From the NCBI GenBank assembly GCA_046756925.1, contig JBHHXH010000025.1, positions 1 through 32,692 of the forward strand: DNA of 32,692 nt, in the 5' to 3' direction. Shown in pieces: positions 1-8,007 of the stretch (positions are counted from its first letter, which is position 1; every line of letters starts with the position of its first letter). The stretch is from JAJDBU01 sp046756925. GTDB taxonomy: Bacteria; Nitrospirota; Nitrospiria; SBBL01; JAADHI01. The notes beneath the pieces are model-generated. The model ran no database searches, was not told the origin of the DNA, and worked only from the letters and a program-made list of their open reading frames with translations. The translations under genes and the position numbers were made by a program.

Positions 1-6
1 ATTGCA

Positions 7-924
7 GTGAGCCGAAAAGGCATTCTATATGCGGTTGGGGTGATGGTTTTTTTAACGGTTTTGATCGCCATATCATTGGTCGTAGAATCCGTTAAATCGA
101 AAAGAATGCATGAGGCGACAAGGTCGATCGATGTAAAGAAAAAAGACATCCCAGAGGTTAGAAAGGCTGATTTCAGTGCCTTTGAAATAATACGAGGAGG
201 GGATGGGCGCGACATGGTCCTCATCCCGGGTGGATCTTTTACAATGGGTGGAGAGGATGGAGATTTCGATGAACAACCCAAGAGAGTGATTTACTTAGAT
301 CCTTTTTATATTGATAAATACGAAGTTACCAATGAAAGTTACACACGATTTACCAAGATGTTAAAACGCTCTCCGGCCATCATTCCCGTTTTTGAGGATG
401 ACGTTAATTTACTAAAGGGGGATAAACAACCCGTTGTCGGTGTTACATGGATTGATGCGGTGGCCTATTGCAAGTGGGCGGGGAATCGTCTCCCGACCGA
501 AGCAGAATGGGAAAAGGCGGCACGTGGAGAGGATGGAATGAAATGGCCCTGGGGAGAAACATTCGATCACAAGGCAGTAAATGGCAGGGGGGAAGAAGAC
601 GGTTTCAAGTACTCCGCACCCGTTGGAAGCTTCGAGAGAGGTCGAAGCCCTTATGGTATTTACGATATGGCCGGAAACGTTTCCGAATGGGTCGCGGACT
701 GGTATGACCAATTTTATTATAAAGATGCGCCTTTTAAAAACCCGAAAGGACCGAAAGACCCGGGCATTATAAAAGTCCTTTCATATCGCGGTGGATCCTA
801 TCATAGTACGTCCCACGATTTAAGGGCCTCAAAACGATTTGGCGGTGCGCATCCGGAAAGGGGTGAGAGCACCGTAGGCATACGTTGTGCGCGCGATTAT
901 TCTCCTGAGGACGCCATCGGATAA
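7..924 (+). CDS. Membrane-anchored SUMF1/FGE-fold (formylglycine-generating-enzyme-like) protein
   Basis: The 305-residue product has an N-terminal membrane segment (about residues 6-26), a charged linker, and a SUMF1/FGE-sulfatase fold over residues 67-296. Family landmarks are IPGGSFTMG (73-81), the DKYEVTNESYTRF stretch, RLPTEAEWEKAARG (161-174), GNVSEWVADWYD (223-234), RGGSY (261-265) and GIRCARD near the end. True formylglycine-generating enzymes carry a Cys pair just after the RGGSY-like stretch. Here that stretch (266-280) has no Cys, so sulfatase activation is unlikely and a binding or structural role on the outer face of the membrane is more plausible (inference). GTG at 7 is the first start visible, but the frame is open to the window edge, so the gene may begin upstream. 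The partner is unknown. Confidence 0.85.
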   Translation: MSRKGILYAVGVMVFLTVLIAISLVVESVKSKRMHEATRSIDVKKKDIPEVRKADFSAFEIIRGGDGRDMVLIPGGSFTMGGEDGDFDEQPKRVIYLDPFYIDKYEVTNESYTRFTKMLKRSPAIIPVFEDDVNLLKGDKQPVVGVTWIDAVAYCKWAGNRLPTEAEWEKAARGEDGMKWPWGETFDHKAVNGRGEEDGFKYSAPVGSFERGRSPYGIYDMAGNVSEWVADWYDQFYYKDAPFKNPKGPKDPGIIKVLSYRGGSYHSTSHDLRASKRFGGAHPERGESTVGIRCARDYSPEDAIG

Positions 925-1370
925 ATATTTTTTTATGTTAAGGCAGAGCCTTTTATTTAAAAGAGCGCTCAAGATTTTTCTGTATAAATAGAAAATTGGG
1001 ATACGCTATATTGCTAACCTGTCCATGGTCTATGCCTTAAATGATTTCGAGTCATAAGCTAAAAACGTGTTCAATCATAACCGACGTAAATTTGAAAGAG
1101 ACGTAAGCACAATATACTTACCTTCCACATAAAGGCACTTTCTGAGAACGGGCTTTGTTGAAGCGCCCCTTTCAAGAGCGCGGGAACGAGCGCGTTCTCC
1201 GAATCGCATTTCGCGGTTTTAAATGGGAAATCTGGTACTGCTATTGACGATGGTTTTCCTCCTTTTTTTGGCGGCCACATCAGTCAAACCTCCTAAAGAT
1301 TAACGCGTTCCAAGGTTTATTTTGATCGATTCATGTGCCAGCAAAAAGACCTAAGGCAAACGCACGGATT
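925..1370. other. Intergenic region without a convincing gene
   Basis: This stretch separates the FGE-fold gene from the lepA promoter. A weak hairpin (AAGGC-AGA-GCCTT, 940-952) followed by TTATTT could end the upstream transcript. The open frame on the minus strand at 1071-1280 has no ribosome binding site and no recognisable family. I see nothing else I can support. Confidence 0.5.
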
Positions 1371-1399
1371 TTGACAATAGGGACGAAGAACCCTATAAT
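1371..1399 (+). promoter_or_regulatory. Full-consensus sigma-70 promoter of the lepA operon, with an internal dyad
   Basis: TTGACA (1371-1376) and TATAAT (1394-1399) are separated by exactly 17 bp. Transcription would start near 1406, about 16 nt before the lepA ATG at 1422. The spacer carries a perfect inverted repeat, ATAGGG (1377-1382) and CCCTAT (1391-1396), 8 bp apart and overlapping the -10 box. A repressor or activator could bind there (inference). Confidence 0.85.
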
Positions 1400-1421
1400 C
1401 CGGAATTTCTTCGCATATTAT

Positions 1422-3227
1422 ATGATGTCTCTGCAAAGCTATATTCGAAATTTTTCAATCGTCGCCCATATCGACCACGGAAAGTCCACCTTGGCGGACC
1501 GTATTTTGGAATTGGCCGGAGCCGTTACCCCGCGGGAATTCAAGGATCAACTGTTGGACAATATGGAACTGGAGCGTGAAAGGGGCATCACCATCAAAGC
1601 GCATGCGGTTCGGCTGTCTTATGCTTCGAATGCCGGTCAAGCATATACCTTCAATCTCATCGACACCCCAGGCCATGTCGATTTTTCATACGAAGTATCA
1701 AGAAGCCTTGCGGCGTGTGAAGGTGCCCTCTTGGTTGTCGACGCATCCCAAGGCGTTGAAGCCCAAACCATCGCGAATGCCTATCTGGCAATCAAAAATA
1801 ATCTTGAAATTATACCCGTGATCAACAAGATCGACCTGCCCAGTGCCGATGTCGAAAAAACCAAGGAACAAATCGAAGAAATATTAGGAGTCGATGCGTC
1901 ATCGGCAATCCTGACAAGCGCGAAAGAAGGAAAGGGGATTGAAGAAATTATGGAAGCGGTGGTCCAATATATCCCATCGCCCTCCGGGCAAGCGGAAGCG
2001 CCACTCCAAGGACTCATCGTCGATTCGTGGTTTGATAATTATCAAGGAGCGGTCGTGCTTGTAAAAATTGTCAACGGGAGGGTCCAACGCGGCGCACGTA
2101 TTCGGCTGATGTCGAGTCAAAGAGAACATGAAGTCCTTTCTCTCGGGGTCTTTACACCCAAACCCATGGAGACCGAAACCCTTTCCGTCGGAGAAGTCGG
2201 CTACCTGGTTTCCGGGATTCGAGATGTCAGTGAAGCCAAGATTGGAGATACCATTACCGAAGCCGCGCATCCGGCCTCCGAGCCGATTTCCGGATATAAG
2301 GAAGTCAAGCCTTTGGTTTTTTGCGGACTCTACACCATCGACACAGACCGATTCGAAGACCTTCGTGATGCGCTCGAGAAACTGCGTCTCAACGATGCTT
2401 CGTTCAGATTCGAGCCGGAAACGTCCCTTGCACTTGGGTTTGGATTTCGATGCGGTTTTTTAGGATTGCTCCATATGGAAGTCATTAAAGAACGACTCGA
2501 AAGAGAATATCGGCTTTCTCTTATCAGTACCGCTCCCACGGTTGTATACCATGTGGTGACACCGAAAAACGAAACCTTAAAAATCGACAATCCCGCAAAA
2601 CTGCCGTCTCCGAGCCAGATCATCGAATATCAAGAACCTTATATCGATGGCGTCATCATTTCAAAAAGCGCGTACCTGGGGGCCATTTTAAAATTGTGTC
2701 AGGAGCGGCGCGGCACCCAAAAGGAATTGAAATATCTAGATCCCCATCGTGTGATGTTGACCTATGCCTTGCCTCTCAACGAGGTCGTACTAGACTTTTA
2801 CGATCGTCTGAAATCCATATCAAAAGGATACGCCTCCTTCGATTACGAACTTAGCGGTTACCACTCCGCCGACTTGGTTAAAGTCGATCTGATGCTCAAT
2901 GGAGAAATCATCGACGCGCTCTCATTTATCAGCGATCGGAAGAAATCTTATATCCGGGCGCGGCAACTGGCGGAAAAGATGAAAGAGTTGATTCCGAAAC
3001 AAATGTTCGAAGTAGCGATCCAGGCAGCGATCGGGAATAAAATCATTGCGAGAGAGACCGTCAAAGCACTCAAAAAGAATGTGACGGCAAAGTGTTACGG
3101 TGGAGATATTACCAGGAAGAGAAAATTATGGGAAAAGCAAAAGGAGGGGAAGAAACGGATGAAACAGGTCGGCCGGATCGAAATCCCTCAGGAAGCATTT
3201 CTGGCAGCCCTGAAGGTGCAGGAGTAA
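1422..3227 (+). CDS. lepA: Elongation factor 4 (LepA), ribosome back-translocase GTPase
   Basis: LepA is a ribosome-associated GTPase related to EF-G that helps stalled or misassembled ribosomes. The G1 motif AHIDHGKST is at residues 15-23, followed by G3 DTPGHVDF and G4 NKIDLP. The EF-G-like domains and the LepA-specific C-terminal domain run to the end (IGNKIIARETVKALKKNVTAK, then the KRKLWEKQKEGKKRMKQ tail). The 601-residue length is normal for the family. The frame is open back to a GTG at 1335, but that codon lies upstream of the -35 box, so translation must start at ATG 1422 or the adjacent ATG 1425. No strong ribosome binding site is visible in the short leader. The gene heads a unit with lepB, as in many bacteria; lepB begins inside its 3' end. 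Confidence 0.97.
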   Translation: MMSLQSYIRNFSIVAHIDHGKSTLADRILELAGAVTPREFKDQLLDNMELERERGITIKAHAVRLSYASNAGQAYTFNLIDTPGHVDFSYEVSRSLAACEGALLVVDASQGVEAQTIANAYLAIKNNLEIIPVINKIDLPSADVEKTKEQIEEILGVDASSAILTSAKEGKGIEEIMEAVVQYIPSPSGQAEAPLQGLIVDSWFDNYQGAVVLVKIVNGRVQRGARIRLMSSQREHEVLSLGVFTPKPMETETLSVGEVGYLVSGIRDVSEAKIGDTITEAAHPASEPISGYKEVKPLVFCGLYTIDTDRFEDLRDALEKLRLNDASFRFEPETSLALGFGFRCGFLGLLHMEVIKERLEREYRLSLISTAPTVVYHVVTPKNETLKIDNPAKLPSPSQIIEYQEPYIDGVIISKSAYLGAILKLCQERRGTQKELKYLDPHRVMLTYALPLNEVVLDFYDRLKSISKGYASFDYELSGYHSADLVKVDLMLNGEIIDALSFISDRKKSYIRARQLAEKMKELIPKQMFEVAIQAAIGNKIIARETVKALKKNVTAKCYGGDITRKRKLWEKQKEGKKRMKQVGRIEIPQEAFLAALKVQE

Positions 3228-3874
3228 TTCTTTCGGATGATCCGAAGGAAAAATCAACTGTCCGCGAATACATAGAGACCTTTTTCATCGCCATCGTTCT
3301 GGCGCTTTTTATACGGACTTTTGTGGTGCAGGCCTTCAAGATTCCTTCCGGATCGATGATTCCAACACTGGAAATCGGCGATCATATCCTCGTCAGCAAA
3401 TTTATCTATGGTGTTCGTCTGCCTTTTACCGACATGGTCATAATTCCTATCCAACGACCGGAGAGAGGGGATATTATCGTCTTTCGTTTTCCGAAGGACG
3501 AATCGAAAGATTTTATTAAACGGGTCATCGGCATTCCTGGAGACACCATCGAAATTAAGGAGAAAACACTCTATCTCAATGGCGTGAAACAGGACGAATC
3601 CTACATTAATGAAATCTCCAATGACGAGCCTTTACTTAGGATGATTCCCGGGCGCGATAATTTTGGCCCGGTCACTGTTCCGGAAAACGCCTATTTTGTA
3701 ATGGGAGACAATCGCAACCACAGTCTCGACTCTCGTTTTTGGGGTTTTGTCGACTTTTCAAAAATCAAGGGATCGGCCTTTTTGATTTATTGGTCCTGGG
3801 ATAAAGAAGGTTCCGCCTTCGACTGGATCAATGGCTGGGTCCGGTCGGAGCGTATCGGAAAGGCAATTCATTAG
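3128..3874 (+). CDS. lepB: Signal peptidase I (LepB)
   Basis: Type I signal peptidase, an inner-membrane serine protease that removes signal peptides from exported proteins. Numbered from ATG 3128 (248 residues): an unusually Gly/Pro/acidic cytoplasmic leader (1-45), one membrane helix (about 48-66), box B IPSGSMIPTL with catalytic Ser76, box D FIKRVIGIPGD with general-base Lys131, then MGDNRNHSLDSRFWG (192-206) and GSAFLIYWSWD (215-225). The frame is open back to 3092, but ATG 3128 has an AGGAAG site 8 nt upstream and is preferred. It overlaps the lepA 3' end by 100 bp, which suggests coupled expression. The pilus proteins encoded downstream are possible clients only through their signal-peptide-bearing members, since prepilins use a different peptidase. 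Confidence 0.96.
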   Translation: MGKAKGGEETDETGRPDRNPSGSISGSPEGAGVILSDDPKEKSTVREYIETFFIAIVLALFIRTFVVQAFKIPSGSMIPTLEIGDHILVSKFIYGVRLPFTDMVIIPIQRPERGDIIVFRFPKDESKDFIKRVIGIPGDTIEIKEKTLYLNGVKQDESYINEISNDEPLLRMIPGRDNFGPVTVPENAYFVMGDNRNHSLDSRFWGFVDFSKIKGSAFLIYWSWDKEGSAFDWINGWVRSERIGKAIH

Positions 3875-3881
3875 TTCGCAT

Positions 3882-4862
3882 ATGAACCCAACAAGCCAAA
3901 ACGGAAAGGCCTGCTTAAACCAGATGCTCGGCCGGAAGATCCTCATCCTCGGGGATTTGATCCTTGATCGCTATATTTGGGGGACGGTCAAAAGGATTTC
4001 TCCGGAAGCCCCCGTACCCATCGTTGAATTCAATTCGGAATCGCTCCGCTTGGGAGGGGCGGGAAACGTTTTGAACAACATCCTGGGCTTAGGCGGAAAA
4101 GCCAGTCTTTGCTGTGTGATCGGCTCCGATGAGGCGGGTCGTTGGTTGCGCGATGAAGTCAAAGCCAAGGAATGCGGTTTGGAAGGATTCATCGTCGAAG
4201 AAAATCGTCCGACAACCGAGAAAACGCGCATCATCGCCCACCAACAGCAAGTCGTTCGCCTGGACCAAGAAGAGAAGCATGCAATCGGCAAGGAAACAGA
4301 AGACCGTATCATCCGTTTTGTGCTGGAACACCTGCCGCAGGTGGATTGTCTTGCCATCTCCGACTACGCCAAAGGCGTCATCACGGAATCGATTCTTGAA
4401 GCAGTGCTCTCGGCGGGATTGAAATACGGCAAACCCATCGTCGTCGATCCCAAGGTCAATCATTTTCCGTTATACAAACAAGTCACCCTGGTCACCCCCA
4501 ATCACTTGGAGGCCGGACAGGTCACTGGCATCGACATTTCCGACGATCCTTCGCTTCATCGGGCCGGCGAAAAAATCTTAAACATGTTGGCATGTAATGC
4601 CGTCCTGATCACGCGCGGGGAACATGGCATGAGTTTGTTCGAAAAAAACGGCGCCATCACCCACATCCCAACCGAAGCCAAAGCGGTTTTCGATGTGACC
4701 GGTGCGGGAGATACCGTATTGAGCACGGTATCTCTGGCTCTCGCGGCGGGACTATCTTTGTCTGATGCGGCCACTATAGCAAATATCGCGGCCGGAATCG
4801 TGGTGGGTATCGTTGGCACGGCGGCAATTCAAAAAGAAAGGCTAGGCGAGGCTTACGCATAA
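3882..4862 (+). CDS. hldE: D-glycero-beta-D-manno-heptose-7-phosphate kinase (HldE N-domain/RfaE1 type)
   Basis: PfkB-family sugar kinase that phosphorylates heptose 7-phosphate at C1 in ADP-heptose synthesis for the lipopolysaccharide core. Visible motifs are GDLILDRYIWG (24-34, from ATG 3882), KRISPEAPVPIVEF (37-50), the first PfkB signature LRLGGAGNVLNNILGLGG, and the second signature DVTGAGD with catalytic Asp277. At about 326 residues it is the kinase half only; no cytidylyltransferase domain follows, so that step must be encoded elsewhere. The start is uncertain: ATG 3831 lies inside lepB, ATG 3882 follows the lepB stop, and ATG 3924 still keeps the whole fold. None has a strong ribosome binding site. 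It sits between lepB and kdsB in one transcription unit. Confidence 0.92.
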   Translation: MNPTSQNGKACLNQMLGRKILILGDLILDRYIWGTVKRISPEAPVPIVEFNSESLRLGGAGNVLNNILGLGGKASLCCVIGSDEAGRWLRDEVKAKECGLEGFIVEENRPTTEKTRIIAHQQQVVRLDQEEKHAIGKETEDRIIRFVLEHLPQVDCLAISDYAKGVITESILEAVLSAGLKYGKPIVVDPKVNHFPLYKQVTLVTPNHLEAGQVTGIDISDDPSLHRAGEKILNMLACNAVLITRGEHGMSLFEKNGAITHIPTEAKAVFDVTGAGDTVLSTVSLALAAGLSLSDAATIANIAAGIVVGIVGTAAIQKERLGEAYA

Positions 4863-4865
4863 AAG

Positions 4866-5642
4866 ATGGGTCTATCTTCACTCATTGTCATCCCGGCCCG
4901 ATTTGATTCCAGTCGTTTCCCCGGAAAACCGCTGGCCGAGCTCAACGGCAAACCGATCATCCAACATGTTTGGGAAAGTGCCATGTCCGCCACACGGCCC
5001 GGCAAAATTGTGGTTGCCACCGATGATGAGCGCATCGTTGCGTGTGTCCGCGGATTTGGTGGAACGGTACAATTGACCGCATCCTCCCATCGAAACGGCA
5101 CGGAGCGCGTCGCCGAAGTGGCATCGGATACTGATGCGGAAATCGTGGTCAATTTACAGGGTGATCTCCCCCTTTTCGAGCCCAAGGTCCTGGACCAACT
5201 GCTCGAAGCGAGTATGAAGTGGATTCTTTCGAACAAGGCTGAAGTCGTCACCCTACGGTCGGAAATTCAATTAAAAACAGAACTCTTCTCCCCGAACACC
5301 GTCAAAGTCGTGTCAGATCGAGAAGACCGCGCCCTCTATTTTTCTCGTGCCCCAATTCCCCATATCGCCCCCGAAGATTATCAAAAACGTGATCGGGAGA
5401 TCCGTTTCTTTAAACATTTCGGTATCTATTGTTTTGCAAAGTCTTTTCTTCTTGATATCGTGGCCCGGCCGACGGGTCAATTGGAATCGGCGGAGGGCCT
5501 TGAGCAACTCCGTATCTTGGAGCAAGGCGCGCGCATTGCCCTACTCACCCTGGATCCCGTCGCCGCCCGTGCTTTTGTAGAAATCAACACCCCGGAAGAT
5601 TTGGAAAACGCAAAAGCATTATTGGCATCCTCCGAATTGTAA
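4866..5642 (+). CDS. kdsB: 3-deoxy-manno-octulosonate cytidylyltransferase (CMP-Kdo synthetase)
   Basis: Activates Kdo with CTP to CMP-Kdo, the donor for the inner lipopolysaccharide core. At 258 residues it has normal length. It opens with IVIPARFDSSRFPGKPL (7-23), followed by VVATDD, SSHRNGTERVAEV and the metal-binding region VNLQGDLPLFEP. The last is usually NxQGDEPLI, so Glu is replaced by Leu here. The C-terminal pieces FFKHFGIYCF and LESAEGLEQLRIL are typical. ATG 4866 lies 3 nt after the hldE stop, with GGCGAGG about 10 nt upstream, so the two are probably co-translated. Together with hldE it shows that the host makes a Kdo/heptose lipopolysaccharide. Confidence 0.95.
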   Translation: MGLSSLIVIPARFDSSRFPGKPLAELNGKPIIQHVWESAMSATRPGKIVVATDDERIVACVRGFGGTVQLTASSHRNGTERVAEVASDTDAEIVVNLQGDLPLFEPKVLDQLLEASMKWILSNKAEVVTLRSEIQLKTELFSPNTVKVVSDREDRALYFSRAPIPHIAPEDYQKRDREIRFFKHFGIYCFAKSFLLDIVARPTGQLESAEGLEQLRILEQGARIALLTLDPVAARAFVEINTPEDLENAKALLASSEL

Positions 5643-5889
5643 CCTCACTAAAAAAGCCTTCAACTCCGCCCTTTTTTGTCCCATCGACCCCAGTAGTCTT
5701 CTTCGACGAACCGATCCGGAAAATCCCAAGGATTTATCCTGGCAATGATTTCCCCTCTTGGCATGGTTATTTCCAATCTCTACAAACCGATGACTACCCC
5801 TTATTACCTTGATTTTAGAATGGTTCAATAAGGCCGGCAATCATCTTATTCTATTTCGACATCTATAATATTTACTATGATTCAAACGA
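5643..5889. other. Intergenic region, no gene recognised
   Basis: After kdsB there are short open stretches on both strands without ribosome binding sites or recognisable protein signatures. A small hairpin, AAATCC-CAA-GGATTT, lies near 5724-5738. Composition becomes strongly AT-rich from about 5840. No clear intrinsic terminator for kdsB is seen. Confidence 0.4.
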
Positions 5890-5921
5890 TATAATCTATG
5901 TAACAAATTACATAGATTATA
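5890..5921. promoter_or_regulatory. Perfect 14-bp inverted repeat upstream of the pilus operon (candidate operator or enhancer site)
   Basis: Left arm TATAATCTATGTAA (5890-5903), spacer CAAA, right arm TTACATAGATTATA (5908-5921), with no mismatch. No T-run follows, so a terminator is unlikely. It lies about 110-140 bp upstream of the sigma-54-type promoter at 6031, a usual distance for an enhancer-binding protein. Its core CTATGTAAC-N2-ATTACA recurs upstream of the MerR-type gene at 21254-21275. Confidence 0.6.
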
Positions 5922-6030
5922 GATCCATTATTTTCAATCATCCCAAAATCTAAATAAATTCCTTCTCTTAAAATCATATAACATATTGATAACTATAATA
6001 ATATATTCTGAATGTCCGTTAAAAAATAAA

Positions 6031-6046
6031 TGGTATATAAGTTGCT
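6031..6046 (+). promoter_or_regulatory. Sigma-54 (-24/-12) type promoter of the minor-pilin operon
   Basis: TGG (6031-6033) and TTGCT (6042-6046) place GG and GC exactly 10 bp apart, as sigma-54 requires. The surrounding match to TGGCACG-N4-TTGCW is about two thirds. Transcription would begin near 6057, giving a ~32-nt leader with GAGAGGAA before ATG 6089. Pilin genes are sigma-54 dependent in several other bacteria (PilR systems). Confidence 0.55.
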
Positions 6047-6088
6047 AGTAAACTGGATAACGCATTGAACTTGAGAGGAACGACGAAA

Positions 6089-6601
6089 ATGAAACAAGAT
6101 GGATTTAGCCTAATCGAAGCCATAGTGACGGTCGCCATTCTCGGCGTCTTGGTAGCGCTGGCCACCCCGAACCTGCTCGCATGGTCGGCCAATCAAAGTT
6201 TACGATCCTTTTCCTCGGAGCTCCAAGGAGATTTACAGATCGCAAGGATGACCGCCATCAATCGCAGCGCACCGGTCACCTTACGATTTAACACCCTGCC
6301 TCCGAACATTCCAGCCCCCAATCGATACTTCGTATTCGTTGACGATGGAAGCGGGGGCGGTACCGCAAGAGATCTCATCCAAAATGGTTCTGAGCCGACT
6401 ATTCTGGTCTCAAGGCCCGCTGCCAATGGCGTCAGTTTTAATACGATTAATGTGGCCGGTGGAGGTGTTCTTTTTAACGGGCGCGGACTTCGGGCAAGGC
6501 CGGTCCTCAATCCGGCCGATGTCATCGTGCAAAATAGCGTAGGAAAGCAATACCAAATCTTTATCAGTCTTACAGGGGATATCAATGCGAATATTTTATA
6601 A
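6089..6601 (+). CDS. Type IV minor pilin, FimT/FimU (GspH) type
   Basis: Minor pseudopilin for the pilus tip or priming complex. The prepilin leader MKQDG is cut before FSLIEA, so the mature protein starts with Phe and has Glu at +5, followed by a hydrophobic helix (IVTVAILGVLVALATPNLLAW). A GspH/FimT-like beta domain rich in Gly follows (170 residues in all). ATG 6089 is chosen over an upstream TTG (6065) because GAGAGGAA lies 8 nt before it and the resulting leader length is normal. It is the first gene of an operon with pilV, pilW, pilX and pilY1; the order matches the fimU-pilV-pilW-pilX-pilY1 cluster of Pseudomonas-type pili. Which of fimT or fimU it equals cannot be decided here. Confidence 0.88.
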   Translation: MKQDGFSLIEAIVTVAILGVLVALATPNLLAWSANQSLRSFSSELQGDLQIARMTAINRSAPVTLRFNTLPPNIPAPNRYFVFVDDGSGGGTARDLIQNGSEPTILVSRPAANGVSFNTINVAGGGVLFNGRGLRARPVLNPADVIVQNSVGKQYQIFISLTGDINANIL

Positions 6602-7064
6602 AAATAAAGTCCGGCGATCCGTTTTAAAGCAAAACACGGCGGGTTTTACGCTTCTCGAGGTGTTAATCGCCTCGGCTATTTTAGGCATCGGCCTAATGGC
6701 CTTCGGCTCGGCGGAATCCTTGTCGGTGGTCAACAGCCGACGCGGTCAAACGGATGCCTGGGCGACGGCGGCCTCCGATGAAATTATCGAACGGATGCGG
6801 AAAAATCGTACAGACATTTTAAACTACAACGGCTTCGATACCGCAAATGCCGCCACCCGCCCCACCACGGCCGGTAAGCTTCAAGACGATTACGATCAAT
6901 GGAAAGCGAATGTCGAAATGGAATCTTTAAGTTGCGGCACGGTGGCGGTGGCGGCCAATACGCCGGTGTCTCCGGTCAATACTGTCACTGTAACGGTACG
7001 GCAGCCACCTTGTACGGCGGGGTCTCGTCAGGTGACCGTACAAACGTTTCTAGAAATATTTTAA
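6585..7064 (+). CDS. pilV: Type IV minor pilin PilV
   Basis: The 159-residue prepilin has a rather long, basic leader ending TAG, cut before FTLLEV (residues 21-26), with Glu at mature +5 and a hydrophobic helix. The stretch after the helix (SRRGQTDAWATAASDEIIERMRKNR) is typical of PilV. PilV joins the minor-pilin complex with PilW, PilX and PilY1 that primes pilus assembly. It overlaps the preceding gene by 17 bp, and AGGGG about 9 nt upstream of ATG 6585 lies inside that gene, so translation is probably coupled. The C-terminal part has several Val/Thr-rich strands and two Cys that could form a disulfide. Confidence 0.88.
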   Translation: MRIFYKNKVRRSVLKQNTAGFTLLEVLIASAILGIGLMAFGSAESLSVVNSRRGQTDAWATAASDEIIERMRKNRTDILNYNGFDTANAATRPTTAGKLQDDYDQWKANVEMESLSCGTVAVAANTPVSPVNTVTVTVRQPPCTAGSRQVTVQTFLEIF

Positions 7065-7993
7065 TGGGATACGAGGATATGTTGAATCAAAAAGGATTTA
7101 CCCTATTGGAAATGTTGACGGCGATGGCCGTTACCACCATCGTCGGGGCGGCGGGTTACACTTTCTTCAACAGATCTTTCGATTTTACGATGGTCCACAG
7201 TAAAAAGAATGAGATGCAACGGGAGATCCGCATCGCCGCCGACATGATTGTGCGGGATATCCGTGGAGCGGGTTTCGGTGTGATCAACCCACTCGACAAG
7301 GAAAATAATTTTGACGCCGCCGCCGGCTTTACCATGTTGACTTCGAATAATAATTTCGACCCGGATCCCGACGGCGTCGCCAATCAGCTCGATCGAATCG
7401 CCATCAGCGGTGCCTTCCAATTGGTCGGGCGTTTGAGCGCGGCGGCGGCGCAAGGCGCCAACACACTCGTCGTGACACCCCTGGCGGGGACAAATCCAAC
7501 TGCTCCCAGCATCAACGGACAAATCGTCACCATCAATGGTTTTTTTACGGCTGCCGTCACCAACGTCGCCGGACCAAATGCTGCCGGCGACTACACCCTG
7601 ACCCTTGCGACGACGCTCGATCGAACCTACACAACCTTGAACGATGTCTCCGTGGTTCAGAACATTGTTTACAACGTGGTCCCGGCTGGCCCCGGTCTGG
7701 ATCTCGTCCGAACGGTGGGAGCCGGTGCTTCATCGGTGATCGCCTCCGGAATCGAAGACTTTCAAATCGCATACCTCCTCAATGACGGGACCGTCGCCAA
7801 TACCTTAGTGGGTGCTGTCGCATCGGTCCGAGCGGTTCGTGTGTCGATTTTGGCGCGTAACGCGAATCCCGATGGGGCTGCGACCATTTCCACGCGGCCG
7901 GTGTTGGAAGACCATGCGGCGGGAGCGGCGGCGGACAACTTTCATCGAAGGATGATTACCCGGGTCGTCGAAATTCGAAACAGTGCAACATAA
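7064..7993 (+). CDS. pilW: Type IV minor pilin PilW
   Basis: Minor pilin of about 309 residues with leader ending NQKG, then FTLLEMLTAMAVTTIVGAAG (Glu at mature +5). The large periplasmic part carries the pattern EMQREIRIAADMIVRDIRGAGFG typical of PilW, followed by a Gly/Ala/Thr-rich beta domain. Two starts are possible. ATG 7064 overlaps the pilV stop as TAATG and gives an 11-residue leader. ATG 7079 gives the more usual 6-residue leader, with GGGAT 8 nt before it. The frame is open upstream to 6899, but that part is an out-of-frame reading of pilV. The C-terminal stretch VRAVRVSILARN is a common PilW feature. It acts with PilV and PilX at the pilus tip. Confidence 0.87.
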   Translation: MGYEDMLNQKGFTLLEMLTAMAVTTIVGAAGYTFFNRSFDFTMVHSKKNEMQREIRIAADMIVRDIRGAGFGVINPLDKENNFDAAAGFTMLTSNNNFDPDPDGVANQLDRIAISGAFQLVGRLSAAAAQGANTLVVTPLAGTNPTAPSINGQIVTINGFFTAAVTNVAGPNAAGDYTLTLATTLDRTYTTLNDVSVVQNIVYNVVPAGPGLDLVRTVGAGASSVIASGIEDFQIAYLLNDGTVANTLVGAVASVRAVRVSILARNANPDGAATISTRPVLEDHAAGAAADNFHRRMITRVVEIRNSAT

Positions 7994-8007
7994 GCAGGAA
8001 GGACAGG

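Noticed and set aside
1071..1280. 69-codon open frame on the minus strand
   Set aside because: No ribosome binding site, no recognisable family and no promoter; it lies in an intergenic region and looks accidental.
1335..1421. Longer lepA start (GTG 1335)
   Set aside because: It lies upstream of a full-consensus promoter, and the extra 29 residues are not part of the LepA family N-terminus.
5619..5840. 73-codon minus-strand frame after kdsB
   Set aside because: It overlaps the kdsB end, has no ribosome binding site and no family features.
5890..5921. Intrinsic terminator for kdsB at the 14-bp inverted repeat
   Set aside because: The stem is AT-rich, no T-run follows, and it lies about 250 bp after the gene; an operator-type site fits better.
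6899..7063. N-terminal extension of pilW
   Set aside because: It is pilV read in another frame; the prepilin leader starts at 7064 or 7079.
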